64,000 bases of DNA, taken from contig CALJER010000017.1 in NCBI GenBank assembly GCA_938074535.1, positions 1 through 64,000 on the forward strand, read 5' to 3'. The DNA is from an uncultured archaeon (GTDB taxonomy: Archaea; Hadarchaeota; Hadarchaeia; Hadarchaeales; WYZ-LMO6). The notes under the pieces were generated by a model. The model was not told where the DNA came from. It saw only the letters and a list, made by a program, of their open reading frames with translations, and did not search any database. A program made the position numbers and the translations under genes. Positions 8,069 through 16,667 of the stretch are shown here, one piece after another (the first letter of the stretch is position 1; each line of letters starts with the position of its first letter).

Positions 8069-8491
8069 TCATAATCGCACCGTTTTCAAGGAGACCGCCA
8101 GTGGGTGACCTTTGGAAGTCATGGAAAAAATTTTTTCCCATCCAAAGGGGGCTTTGCTCACGGAGTAGTTTAAAGATTTGAGTCCTTCGTAGAGTCCTTC
8201 TATTATTCTAGCTGCTACCTCTGGCGTACTTATTTCATTAGAAAGGTGAACAAAGGGGAATACAACCAAGTTTCTCACACCCAAACGCCTAGCGTAGGAG
8301 ACAATCTCCTCAACACCTTTATTGATTACCCTATTGGGGTCACCACCATCACCTTTTTCGACGGTTACAAAAATAACCAAGACATCTTTGATAGCACAAC
8401 TCTTACATCCATCCTGTATCTCCTCAGCCGCTTTAGTTGGCTCGGTGACGAGGAAAGAGAAGTAATCGCAATGCAGGAGCAGGAGCTTCAT
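8069..8491 (-). CDS. stand-alone archaeal threonyl-tRNA synthetase editing domain (DTD-like fold)
   Basis: MKLLLLHCDYFSFLVTE, VLVIFVTVEKGD, VVFPFVHLSNEISTPEVA, SKAPFGWEKIFSMTSKGHPLA match the ThrRS-ed N-domain; no synthetase domain. Confidence 0.85.
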   Translation of the reverse strand: MKLLLLHCDYFSFLVTEPTKAAEEIQDGCKSCAIKDVLVIFVTVEKGDGGDPNRVINKGVEEIVSYARRLGVRNLVVFPFVHLSNEISTPEVAARIIEGLYEGLKSLNYSVSKAPFGWEKIFSMTSKGHPLAVSLKTVRL

Positions 8492-8528
8492 ATGTACCTA
8501 ATAATGTAGTACCACAAGCTTTATAAAT

Positions 8529-8541
8529 ATAACGTTGTTAT
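8529..8541. promoter_or_regulatory. operator candidate ATAAC-GTT-GTTAT in divergent ThrRS-ed/SepCysS promoter
   Basis: exact inverted repeat after TATA-like TTTATAAATA. Confidence 0.7.
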
Positions 8542-8560
8542 AATACAATGGGGCGATCAA

Positions 8561-9946
8561 ATGGGTGAGAATGCCGTGAGGGCGACCTTTGAAGCCCTAT
8601 TTGCTCTAACGGATCTAAGGCAAATTTTGCGAGAAACTAAACCTACTCATGACCTCGGCACCGAGCAAAAGAAAAAAGTGAGAGAAATCCTCGAAAAAGT
8701 GAAAAGGAGCCTGGATGTCATCGAACGTGACTTAAACAATTGCCAAGAGGAACTCAGTAAACTCGGGAAGATTGTGAACGGAATTGAAGTCAGGGAAAGG
8801 GAAGAACTGTTCATCAACATCCATCCCATTCAGCCGGGGGGGCGACTCACGCCTGAGGCTATGAAAGCCCTGATTGCGTATGGCGATGGTTATTCCACTT
8901 GCGATTGGTGCCGAAAACCCTTCAGGCTGGACAAGATCAAGAGACCACCCATCGAGGAATTTCACGCAGAATTGGCAGAGTTCCTTGGGATGGACCAAGC
9001 CAGAGTAGTCCCGGGTGCGAGGAGGGGTTTTCAAGCCGTAGTATCCTCGCTCGTTGAAAGAGGAGATCCGGTAATCGTTTCATCGCTCGCCCACTACACA
9101 GAGTTCTTGGCAGTGGAGGATGCGGGAGGAATCGTCAAAGAAGTCCCGCTGAACGAAAAGAACGTCATAACGGCAGACGCAGTAGCCCGGAAGATAGAGG
9201 AGGTTAAGAAAGAAACCGGAAGATTGCCCAGACTGATAATGATAGATCATTTTGATTACATGCTAGGAAACGAGCACGACGTTCGCGGAATCGCTAAGGT
9301 AGGAAGAGAATATGGGATACCCTTCTTATACAACGGGGCCTATACAATAGGCATCATGCCTGTAAACGGAAAAGAGATTGGCGCAGATTTCTTGGTCGGA
9401 TCCGGGCATAAATCGTTTGCATCGCCAGCGCCCTCTGGGATTGTAGCCACGAGCAACGAGTGGGCGGAGAAAATATTCAGGACTACTCAAATGGTAGGCG
9501 ATGTAACACGGAGAAAGTTCGGGATTAAGGAAGTTGAGATGCTGGGCTGTACCCTGATGGGCGCTAACCTCATCGGCATGATGGCCTCCTTTCCCGCCGT
9601 CAAGGAAAGGGTAAAACATTGGGACGAGGAACTTAAAAAAGCAAACTGGTTAGTGAATGAGTTTTTGAAGATTGAAGGAAACAAAGTCTTGAGTGAAATG
9701 CCCAGAAAACATACTCTAACGAAGGTGGATACTACCGAAAGCTTTGATAAGGTCGCTCGAACGCACAAAAGAAGAGGATTTTTCCTAAGCGACGAGCTGA
9801 GCGCCAGGAAAATAGTGGGGGAATTTGCGGGGGCTACAAGGAGTTGGAAATTGAACACATATGGACTGACTTGGAAGCAGGTTGCATATCTTGCTCAGGC
9901 CTTCAAGGATATTGCGAGAAAATACGGAATAAAAGTTCTGGAATAA
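8561..9946 (+). CDS. pscS: Sep-tRNA:Cys-tRNA synthase (SepCysS) with ~80-aa N-terminal extension (candidate SepCysE-like domain)
   Basis: FINIHPIQPGGRLTPEA, YGDGYSTCDWC, NGAYTIGIMPV, GADFLVGSGHKS, EMLGCTLMGANLIGMMASFPAV. Confidence 0.92.
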   Translation: MGENAVRATFEALFALTDLRQILRETKPTHDLGTEQKKKVREILEKVKRSLDVIERDLNNCQEELSKLGKIVNGIEVREREELFINIHPIQPGGRLTPEAMKALIAYGDGYSTCDWCRKPFRLDKIKRPPIEEFHAELAEFLGMDQARVVPGARRGFQAVVSSLVERGDPVIVSSLAHYTEFLAVEDAGGIVKEVPLNEKNVITADAVARKIEEVKKETGRLPRLIMIDHFDYMLGNEHDVRGIAKVGREYGIPFLYNGAYTIGIMPVNGKEIGADFLVGSGHKSFASPAPSGIVATSNEWAEKIFRTTQMVGDVTRRKFGIKEVEMLGCTLMGANLIGMMASFPAVKERVKHWDEELKKANWLVNEFLKIEGNKVLSEMPRKHTLTKVDTTESFDKVARTHKRRGFFLSDELSARKIVGEFAGATRSWKLNTYGLTWKQVAYLAQAFKDIARKYGIKVLE

Positions 9947-9989
9947 AACAGGCTACGAAAAAGTCTCCACGGGAACCTGCACTCCTAGC

Positions 9990-10658
9990 TTAAGCCCCGA
10001 AGCCTGGGGTGGGGAGGGCCTCCAGCCCCCTCCTGAAGACCCTCAGGAGGAGGAAGAGGGAGAGGAGGGCGTAGAGGCAGCCGGCGGCCAGGTCCTGCCA
10101 GTAGTGCTCGCCGAGGTAGAGGGTGGAGAACATCAGCAGGAGCCAGCTAAGCCCCCAGACGAAGGCCGGCGCCCTTCCCTGCCTGCGGGCGAAGAAGAGG
10201 GCGAGCAAACCGTTGGCGGCGTGAAGGCTGGGGAAGGCCCCCCAGGGGAAGGCGTTGAACCTCTCCGTAACCCCGAAGAGCTCCCTCCTCACCTCCCTCA
10301 CCCCCGATACGGCCATGCGGGGTGGAGAAACGGGAAAGAGGAGCCAGGTGGCAAAGCCCAGGAGCTGGCACAGGCCAAAGACCCAGAAGTACTCCTTGAA
10401 GGACCTGCTGTCGCCGGCGAAAAGGAGGAGCAGGGCCGTGGCGTAGATCAGGAAGAGATAACCGAAGGAGTAAACGGCCACCCACCACCTGTCCGAGAGC
10501 TCTCCCGAGAGGTGCTCCTGCAGGAAGAGGACCTCTTCCCCCCCGAAGCTGTGGGGGGAGGAGGGCGCGGGAAAGGCCCTGGGGAGGGCGTCCAGGACCA
10601 GCGTCAAAAGGAGGAAGAGCAGGAAGGGGGTGGTGAGGCCCCTCACCCTTTTCCGCAC
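9990..10658 (-). CDS. PAP2/inositolphosphotransferase-like membrane protein
   Basis: FPVSPPRMA, AFPSLHAAN, YLGEHYWQDLAAG phosphatase motifs. Confidence 0.75.
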   Translation of the reverse strand: MRKRVRGLTTPFLLFLLLTLVLDALPRAFPAPSSPHSFGGEEVLFLQEHLSGELSDRWWVAVYSFGYLFLIYATALLLLFAGDSRSFKEYFWVFGLCQLLGFATWLLFPVSPPRMAVSGVREVRRELFGVTERFNAFPWGAFPSLHAANGLLALFFARRQGRAPAFVWGLSWLLLMFSTLYLGEHYWQDLAAGCLYALLSLFLLLRVFRRGLEALPTPGFGA

Positions 10659-11353
10659 CTGCCTCCACCCCCCAAGAAGAGCTTCTCCCTCTGGGCGTAC
10701 CTCTCCTCCATCTCCCTCACCAGGGAGTCTAACTCCTCCGCCCTGACCGCTCCCGTCTCCACCAGCGCTTTGGCCAGCTCCCTGGCCTGCACCACCTCCG
10801 CCAGCTCCCTGTCGCACGTCCTCCCGAAGGCGGGTGCCCTGCAGTTCTGCCCCACCCTGAGCCCGAAGTACCTGACGGTGTCCGGGGAGGCGGGCTTCCC
10901 CTCCAGAGCGCTGGAGGCCTCCGCGGTGGAGCCGCAGGGAGATCCCCTCAGGAGCCTCACCTTCGCGATCCTCCCGTTCTCCACCTCCAGCCCGAACCTG
11001 GGCCTGCCGAAGAAGCGGGCGAACTCGTCGAAGACCTTCACCCCCGTGTTCCCCTCCAGGGAGCACATGGTGGGGGGCGCGAGCACGTGCGGGTTCCTCC
11101 CCCTCGCCTGGCGCAAAAAGCCCTCCCCGAAGCTCACCCCCAGGATGGTGGGCACCCCCTTCCCCGCCACCTCCAGCGCCACGTCAGGGTGCCTGGCGTA
11201 GGAGAGGTAGAGGTCGCAGGGCGGAAGCTCCAGCTCGAGCTCGTCCACCACCGGGGAGGAAGGAAAGTCCACCAGGATCCACTCCACCCTGAACCTCTTC
11301 CCCACGTTCTCCCTCGCCCTCTCCCCGTACTTCCCGTCCGAGACGATCCCCAC
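10643..11353 (-). CDS. DUF166-like archaeal protein
   Basis: VGIVSDGKYGERA...CDLYLSYARHPDVA...SPCGSTAEA...GQNCRAPAFG; GTG start after galT stop. Confidence 0.6.
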   Translation of the reverse strand: MGIVSDGKYGERARENVGKRFRVEWILVDFPSSPVVDELELELPPCDLYLSYARHPDVALEVAGKGVPTILGVSFGEGFLRQARGRNPHVLAPPTMCSLEGNTGVKVFDEFARFFGRPRFGLEVENGRIAKVRLLRGSPCGSTAEASSALEGKPASPDTVRYFGLRVGQNCRAPAFGRTCDRELAEVVQARELAKALVETGAVRAEELDSLVREMEERYAQREKLFLGGGGRCGKG

Positions 11354-11355
11354 CC

Positions 11356-12399
11356 TCAGCCCTCTCCCCCCTCGAAAACTTTCCTGAGCCTCGCCGCCAG
11401 CTCCTCCGGCACGGTCTCCACCACGGGTTCGTACTGGAACCTCTCCATGAACCCGCTGTCGCTGGTGTAGAGGGGGCGGAGGGGCGGGCGGGAGATGAGC
11501 CTGAGGGTGAGCCTGTGGTACCCTCTGCTCCCCCCTCCCTCGGGGCCCGAGAAGGAGGTGAGGTTGAAGGTCTCCACCCCCAGGTCCGCGTATCCCTTCA
11601 GGAGGAGGGAGAGCCCCTCGGCCAGCTCCCTCACCTCCTCCTCCCCCACCTCCCCGAAACAGGAGCTCTCCCTGAAGACGGCCCAGACCTCGTTCTGCCC
11701 CTGCGGGGCGAAGGCGGCAAGCCAGCAGATTCCCTCGCCCTCCCCTATCCACCTCTCCCCCCTCCTGCGCTCCTCCCTCAGCAGGTCGAGCCAGAAGTTC
11801 CTCCCCGTTCTCCTCCTGTACCTCCTCCCCCCCTCCATCACCCTCCCCAGCCAGAAGGTGGGGGTGCGGTCGGCGAGGAGCTGGAAGTGCGGGTGCACGA
11901 TGCTGGCCGCGGCGGAGGGGAGGTGGTTCCAGTTCAGCATCAGGTACTCACTCCCCGGCTCCACCTCCCTCACCCTCCCGAAGTACTCCAGGGAGAGGCG
12001 CAGCGCGTCCTCCAGCATGCGGGGAGGGAACTCGCGGACGGTGAGGAGGTGCTCCCTGCTCAGGACCACCACGGCGTGGAACTCGGCGAAGGGGAAGAGG
12101 TTGGGGAAGAGCACTGCCTCCCCCCTCCTCATCCTCTCCTCCCCGAACTCGGGCGGGAGCTTGGGGGTGGAGCGCTCCAGGTTCTCGGGGCAGAAGAAGC
12201 ACCCGCTGGCCGAGGCCTTCAGGAGCTCCAGTGGGCTCTCCCCCATCGCCTGCCTCACCCTCTTCGCCCTCTCCAGGTTGATCCTGCTCCACCTTCCCGT
12301 GAGGGGGTCCCTCCTGAACTCCACCCTCTGGGCCACGGGGGTGAATCCCTCCAGGGGGCTGAGGAAGCGGGCTATCCTCACCTCCTTGCGAAAAAACAT
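11356..12399 (-). CDS. galT: galactose-1-phosphate uridylyltransferase-like
   Basis: PLTGRWSRIN, CFFCPEN, LMLNWNHLPSAAASIVHPHFQ. Confidence 0.8.
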   Translation of the reverse strand: MFFRKEVRIARFLSPLEGFTPVAQRVEFRRDPLTGRWSRINLERAKRVRQAMGESPLELLKASASGCFFCPENLERSTPKLPPEFGEERMRRGEAVLFPNLFPFAEFHAVVVLSREHLLTVREFPPRMLEDALRLSLEYFGRVREVEPGSEYLMLNWNHLPSAAASIVHPHFQLLADRTPTFWLGRVMEGGRRYRRRTGRNFWLDLLREERRRGERWIGEGEGICWLAAFAPQGQNEVWAVFRESSCFGEVGEEEVRELAEGLSLLLKGYADLGVETFNLTSFSGPEGGGSRGYHRLTLRLISRPPLRPLYTSDSGFMERFQYEPVVETVPEELAARLRKVFEGGEG

Positions 12400-12438
12400 C
12401 GACCAAATATTAAGGGGGGTAGAAATATAGGTGATGGT

Positions 12439-13005
12439 ATGGGCAGGGGACCCCTTCCCAGGTTCAACGAAGTCCACGTGAGGGCGGCGCTGGAGCTGAT
12501 CCACAGGATGGGAAGGGTGGGAAGGCCGGAGCTGGGGGAGAGACTGGGGCTGGGTGAGGGAAGCACCAGAAGCCTTCTCCTTCTCCTGAGAAAGAGGGGG
12601 CTGGTCAGGCCTTCCAGGGGGGGCCATACCCTGACCGAGAGGGGCAGGAAGGAACTGGGGGAGCCCCTGCAGTTCGTGAGGCTGAACTGCGGTGCCCTCA
12701 CCGTGGGGGAGGTGGATGTGGCCGTGCTGGTGAGGGGGGCCGCGGAGAAGGTGAGGGGAGGGGTGGAGGAGAGGGATGAGGCCATCAAGGCGGGGGCGGA
12801 GGGAGCCACCGTCCTGATCTTCAGGAAAGGTGCGCTGTGCTTCCCGGACAGCGGAAGGGAAGTGGGCGGAAAAGTGGGGAGGGAACTGGTGAAGAGGCTG
12901 AAGCCTGCGGAAGGGGATGTGGTGATCATAGGGACGGGAAAAAAGGAAGTGGAGGCGGAGATGGGGGCCAGGGCGGCCGCCATGAGGCTGCAGAGGAAGC
13001 GGTGA
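12439..13005 (+). CDS. winged-HTH regulator with DUF4443-like C-terminal domain
   Basis: VGRPELGERLGLGEGSTRSLLLLLRKRGLV wHTH; C-terminal EGATVLIFRKGALCFPDS. Confidence 0.65.
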   Translation: MGRGPLPRFNEVHVRAALELIHRMGRVGRPELGERLGLGEGSTRSLLLLLRKRGLVRPSRGGHTLTERGRKELGEPLQFVRLNCGALTVGEVDVAVLVRGAAEKVRGGVEERDEAIKAGAEGATVLIFRKGALCFPDSGREVGGKVGRELVKRLKPAEGDVVIIGTGKKEVEAEMGARAAAMRLQRKR

Positions 13006-13008
13006 TCA

Positions 13009-13437
13009 TCAGCCGGGCACCTCGTACCTGAACTTCACGTTGTCGCCGTCCCTGAGCTCGTAGGAACCCGCCCCCACGCTGGCGTACTCCCACCTGCTGT
13101 TCTCCCATACGTAGAACATCCAGTATTTGCCTCCAGCGGGGTCGTTGCTGAGCCCGTTGATGGAAGTGATGAACTCCCCCAGCCCCGCGTAGTGCCGGGT
13201 CTCCACCGCAGCCACCCTTTTGAGGGCCTCCAGGGCCGTGGCACCCTTGGCGAGATGCACCCTGTAGGAGAGCTCCCCCTCCCCGTTGTCCACGACCACA
13301 CCAGCGTCCACGGTGATGAGGGTTCCCTCCAGCTCCTTCAGGTCCGCGCGCAGGTCCGAAACTTGGTACCCCAGGTACACCGTTCCCATGGCCAGCACCA
13401 CCAGCACCACCAAAATGCCCTTGGTCACCTCTTCCAT
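13009..13437 (-). CDS. membrane-anchored DUF4430-domain protein
   Basis: N-terminal TM; GATALEALKRVAAVETRHY...ITSINGLSNDPAGGKYWMFYVWENSRWEYASVGAGSYELRDGDNVKFRY. Confidence 0.75.
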   Translation of the reverse strand: MEEVTKGILVVLVVLAMGTVYLGYQVSDLRADLKELEGTLITVDAGVVVDNGEGELSYRVHLAKGATALEALKRVAAVETRHYAGLGEFITSINGLSNDPAGGKYWMFYVWENSRWEYASVGAGSYELRDGDNVKFRYEVPG

Positions 13438-13442
13438 CCCTC

Positions 13443-14072
13443 TCACCTCCTCTGAGCTGTGGAAGCCCCCACCCTCACCGGGATGGGGACCTCGAGCCTG
13501 ACCCTGGTGCTGAGCTTCAGCAGGCCCACCAGAGGGGGGATGAAGAAGAGGGAGGTGAGGTGGTAGAGGGTGAAGGGAACCTGCAGGACCAGGGCCGTGA
13601 GCCAGGTGGAGGGGGAGGTGAGGGGCCCGTAGAAGCCCGTGAGGGGGCTGCCTATCACCCCCGTCCAGAAGTCGAAGAGGAGGATGGCCGCGGCCGCGGT
13701 GAGGGCGGTCCTTCCCACCAGGCCCCAGAAGCCGGAGAAGGGGGAGAGCCTGTTCCTGGTGGCCACCCACCACACCAGCAGGAAGCCCGACCAGGTGAAG
13801 AGGTAGATCCGGTGGAGGCCCCAGAACAGCAGGTCCGCCAGCAGCACCCCCGCCAGCACCATCAGCCCGAAGCTCCTCCCCAGCTTCCTCTCCGCCCCAC
13901 CGCCAGCGTTCCAGAGGTAGGTGGAGCCCGCCACCACCAGGACGGGAATCACCAGCTCCATGTTGGGGAGGGTGAGCCCCCTCAGGTAGAGGAGCTTGCT
14001 CATGCCTGCGAGCAGGAGGCACAACCCGGCGAAAAGCCAGAGCCTCCTCCTCAGTTCCCTCTCCGTGCCCAT
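13443..14072 (-). CDS. integral membrane protein, possible ECF-type substrate component
   Basis: multiple TM segments, co-directional with DUF4430 gene; ORF-track TTG start replaced by ATG (MGTEREL). Confidence 0.5.
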   Translation of the reverse strand: MGTERELRRRLWLFAGLCLLLAGMSKLLYLRGLTLPNMELVIPVLVVAGSTYLWNAGGGAERKLGRSFGLMVLAGVLLADLLFWGLHRIYLFTWSGFLLVWWVATRNRLSPFSGFWGLVGRTALTAAAAILLFDFWTGVIGSPLTGFYGPLTSPSTWLTALVLQVPFTLYHLTSLFFIPPLVGLLKLSTRVRLEVPIPVRVGASTAQRR

Positions 14073-14074
14073 CT

Positions 14075-14095
14075 TATTGGATATACTGTCCAATA
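14075..14095. promoter_or_regulatory. perfect inverted repeat TATTGGA-N7-TCCAATA upstream of membrane/DUF4430 operon
   Basis: 7-bp arms, 7-bp spacer, AT-rich promoter context. Confidence 0.5.
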
Positions 14096-14115
14096 TAAAA
14101 AGCCTTTCCCAAAAA

Positions 14116-14439
14116 CTAAACCCTCTTGTAGGTGTAGACCCTGAACCACTCCTCGAGCGCCTCCACCAGCTTCTCCCTGAGCTCCTCCCCCCTCGCCCCC
14201 TCTTTCCTCAGAGCGGAGATCCTGGAGGAGAGAAAGGCCAGACCGAAGACCTCCTTTATCCACCTCTCGAAGTCCCCCCTGTAGAGATGGAACTCCAGGG
14301 AGTCCGTTCCCACCTTCTCCACCGCCTCCCTGAACTCCAGCAGGCTGTGTGCCAGGACTCCAAGGGGTCTGTCCACACCCGAGTAGAAGGAGAAGGGTTT
14401 GTCCACCCTACGGGCGGGATCCATCACTTTCTCTCCCAA
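14116..14439 (-). CDS. DUF5752-like small protein
   Basis: KPFSFYSGVDRPLGVLAHSLLEFREAVEKVGTDSLEFHLYRGDFERWI. Confidence 0.55.
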   Translation of the reverse strand: MGEKVMDPARRVDKPFSFYSGVDRPLGVLAHSLLEFREAVEKVGTDSLEFHLYRGDFERWIKEVFGLAFLSSRISALRKEGARGEELREKLVEALEEWFRVYTYKRV

Positions 14440-14538
14440 CCCCGCCTAAAAAGGCTTCCACGGGAAACAGCCCAGCTTACGGAGGGTTCCGGTGCGGAGC
14501 CTTCTCCCGTCCTTCATCCCACCGTTCCTCCGGGAGTC

Positions 14539-16008
14539 TCAACCTCTTCCGTAGAGCTCCGTCAGCTCCTTCAGCCTCTCCACGGCCCCGGCGGTGAGCT
14601 GCCAGGGTTCCACCCTCCATCTCCAGTTTCCCTCCGCCTTTCCCGGGGTGTTCATCCTGGCCTCTTTCCCCAGCCCCAGCACGTCCTGAAGGGGGAGGAC
14701 GGCCAGCTCGGCCACGGAGCCCAGCGCCAGCCTCATGAACTCCACATGGACCTCCTCCGCCCCGACCTCCCTCCCCACGTACTTGAAGAACCTCCTCCTC
14801 ACCTCGGGGGAGGCCTCCTCCTCGAACCACCCCCTCACGGTGTTGTTGTCGTGCGTGCCCGTGTAGACCACGCAGTCCCTCCTGTGGTTGTGGGGGAGGT
14901 GGGGGCTGGAGGGACCCTCCCCGAAGGCGAACTGGAGCACCCTCATCCCCGGAAAACCGAGCTTTTCCCTGAGCTCCACCACCTCCTCCGTGATGGTTCC
15001 AAGATCCTCGGCCACGAAGGAGAGGAAGCCCAGCCTCCTCCTGGCCTCCCTGAAGAGCTCCTCCCCCGGTCCCTCCACCCACCTCCCCCTCTCCGCCGTC
15101 CTCTCCCCCGCCGGGACCTCCCAGTGGGCGACGAAGCCCCTGAAGTGGTCCACCCTCACCAGGTCGAACATCCTCCGGGCGTGCTCCATCCTCCTCACCC
15201 ACCACTCGTAGCCCTCCTCTTCCATCCTCTTCCAGTCGTAGACGGGCTGCCCCCAGAGCTGGCCGGTGGGGCTGAAGTAGTCGGGTGGCACCCCGGAGAC
15301 GAAGAGGGGTCTCCCTCCGCGGTCCAGCTTGAAGAGCTCCCTGTGCGCCCACACATCCGCGCTGTGGTGGTCGAGGTAGAAGGGCAAATCGCCCACCAGC
15401 CTGATCCCCCTCCTGCGGCAGTACCCCCTCACTCCCTCCCACTGGAGGTGGAAGAGGTACTGCAGGAGCTTCTCCTCCTCCACCTCTTCCCTCAGCTTTT
15501 CCCCCGCCCCCCGCAGGGCCCCTGGGTCCCTGTTCCTAAGCCCCTCCGGCCACTCCGTCCAGGGTTTGCCCAGCCTCCTGGAGAGGGCGGCGAAGAGGGA
15601 GAAGTCCTCCAGCCACCAGGAGTTCCTGGCGCAGAACTCCTCAAAGCCCTCCCCCCCTCCCCTCCTGAAGCGCTCGCAGACCTTCTGAAACAACCCGCGC
15701 TTGTGGAGGAGGACGGAGGGGTAGTCCACCCGGCCGTGGGGGAAGGGAGGGGGAGAGGCCTCCTCCTGCGTGAGCCATCCTTCCCTCACCATCTCCTCGG
15801 GGCTCAGGAGGAGGACGTTTCCCGCGAAGGCTGAGGTGGGGTGGTAGGGGGAGTCACCGGAGGGGGGGAGGAGGGGGAGGAACTGCCAGTACCTCTGCCC
15901 GGCTTCGGAAAGGAGGTCGGCGAAGCCCTTGGCCCAGGGACCCAGATCCCCTATCCCGTGGGGCGAGGGCAGGGAAGTGAAGTGCAGAAGGATGCCGCTC
16001 GCCCTCAT
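14539..16008 (-). CDS. malQ: 4-alpha-glucanotransferase
   Basis: SGILLHFTSLPSPHGIGDLG, SAFAGNVLLLSPE, DLPFYLDHHSADVWAH, VRVDHFRGF, EDLGTIT, TGTHDNNTVRGW. Confidence 0.93.
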   Translation of the reverse strand: MRASGILLHFTSLPSPHGIGDLGPWAKGFADLLSEAGQRYWQFLPLLPPSGDSPYHPTSAFAGNVLLLSPEEMVREGWLTQEEASPPPFPHGRVDYPSVLLHKRGLFQKVCERFRRGGGEGFEEFCARNSWWLEDFSLFAALSRRLGKPWTEWPEGLRNRDPGALRGAGEKLREEVEEEKLLQYLFHLQWEGVRGYCRRRGIRLVGDLPFYLDHHSADVWAHRELFKLDRGGRPLFVSGVPPDYFSPTGQLWGQPVYDWKRMEEEGYEWWVRRMEHARRMFDLVRVDHFRGFVAHWEVPAGERTAERGRWVEGPGEELFREARRRLGFLSFVAEDLGTITEEVVELREKLGFPGMRVLQFAFGEGPSSPHLPHNHRRDCVVYTGTHDNNTVRGWFEEEASPEVRRRFFKYVGREVGAEEVHVEFMRLALGSVAELAVLPLQDVLGLGKEARMNTPGKAEGNWRWRVEPWQLTAGAVERLKELTELYGRG

Positions 16009-16619
16009 CCCTTTTTCCCCCCGCATCCCCCCGAGGCCGGGCAGGAGGTGCACCTCTTCCTCCTGCAGTACTCCAGGCCGAGCCTGACCAGCCTGGGCTC
16101 CAGCCCCTTCATCCTCCCCTCCCCCCTTATGCCCAGCCTTCCCGCCACCTCCCTCGCCAGAGGAGAAAGAGGGGGATCGGCCTTCTCCCAGATTCCCCTG
16201 AGCTCCCTGAGGAAGATGCAGGCGGTGGTGGGGCCTATTCCCCTGAACTCCTGAAGCTTCCTCATGAGGTCCTCAGGGTCGGCGGCCGAAGCGTGAAGCC
16301 TCTCCAATCCGCCCTCCTCCTTCAGCCTCCTGCAGATCTCCAGCAGCCTGTCGGCGGTGGAGAAGTCGTAGCGGACGTAGCCCCCCTCGTCCAGGGCCCT
16401 GACCAGCCTGGCCCATCCGGCCTCCAGTATCCTCCCCGGGCTGGTGTATCCCCTGCGCTCGAACTCCCTGAAGGTCCGGAGGGCTATCCCCGCGGAGATC
16501 CTTCTGCCAAAGAGGAGGGAGGCCAGGAACCACTTGAACCTGTCGCCCGGCTTCCTCAGGTCGAGGCCCAGCTCCTCGGGATAGCTCCTGAGGGGCACCC
16601 GAGCCATACCGGACCTCAT
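16005..16619 (-). CDS. HhH-GPD endonuclease III-like DNA glycosylase with C-terminal Cys cluster
   Basis: GIGPTTACIFLREL HhH; CRRKRCTSCPASGGC. Confidence 0.7.
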   Translation of the reverse strand: MRSGMARVPLRSYPEELGLDLRKPGDRFKWFLASLLFGRRISAGIALRTFREFERRGYTSPGRILEAGWARLVRALDEGGYVRYDFSTADRLLEICRRLKEEGGLERLHASAADPEDLMRKLQEFRGIGPTTACIFLRELRGIWEKADPPLSPLAREVAGRLGIRGEGRMKGLEPRLVRLGLEYCRRKRCTSCPASGGCGGKKG

Positions 16620-16667
16620 CCTTTCCAGTGGGAAAACTGTGGAAAAAAGGGGAGGGGGTGAGAAACC

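Noticed and set aside
262-8541. SurR binding sites
   Set aside because: SurR consensus is GTT-N3-AAC; the repeats here are AAC-N3-GTT, the opposite orientation, and the adjacent HTH protein does not look like SurR
10104-11201. 365-aa plus ORF
   Set aside because: Antisense to PAP2 and DUF166 genes, low-complexity
11515-12438. N-terminal ~300 aa of the 496-aa plus ORF
   Set aside because: Antisense to galT; real wHTH/DUF4443 gene begins at the ATG near 12439
13996-15834. 612-aa plus-strand ORF
   Set aside because: Antisense to malQ, which has full catalytic motifs; low-complexity Pro/Leu/His composition typical of high-GC antisense frames
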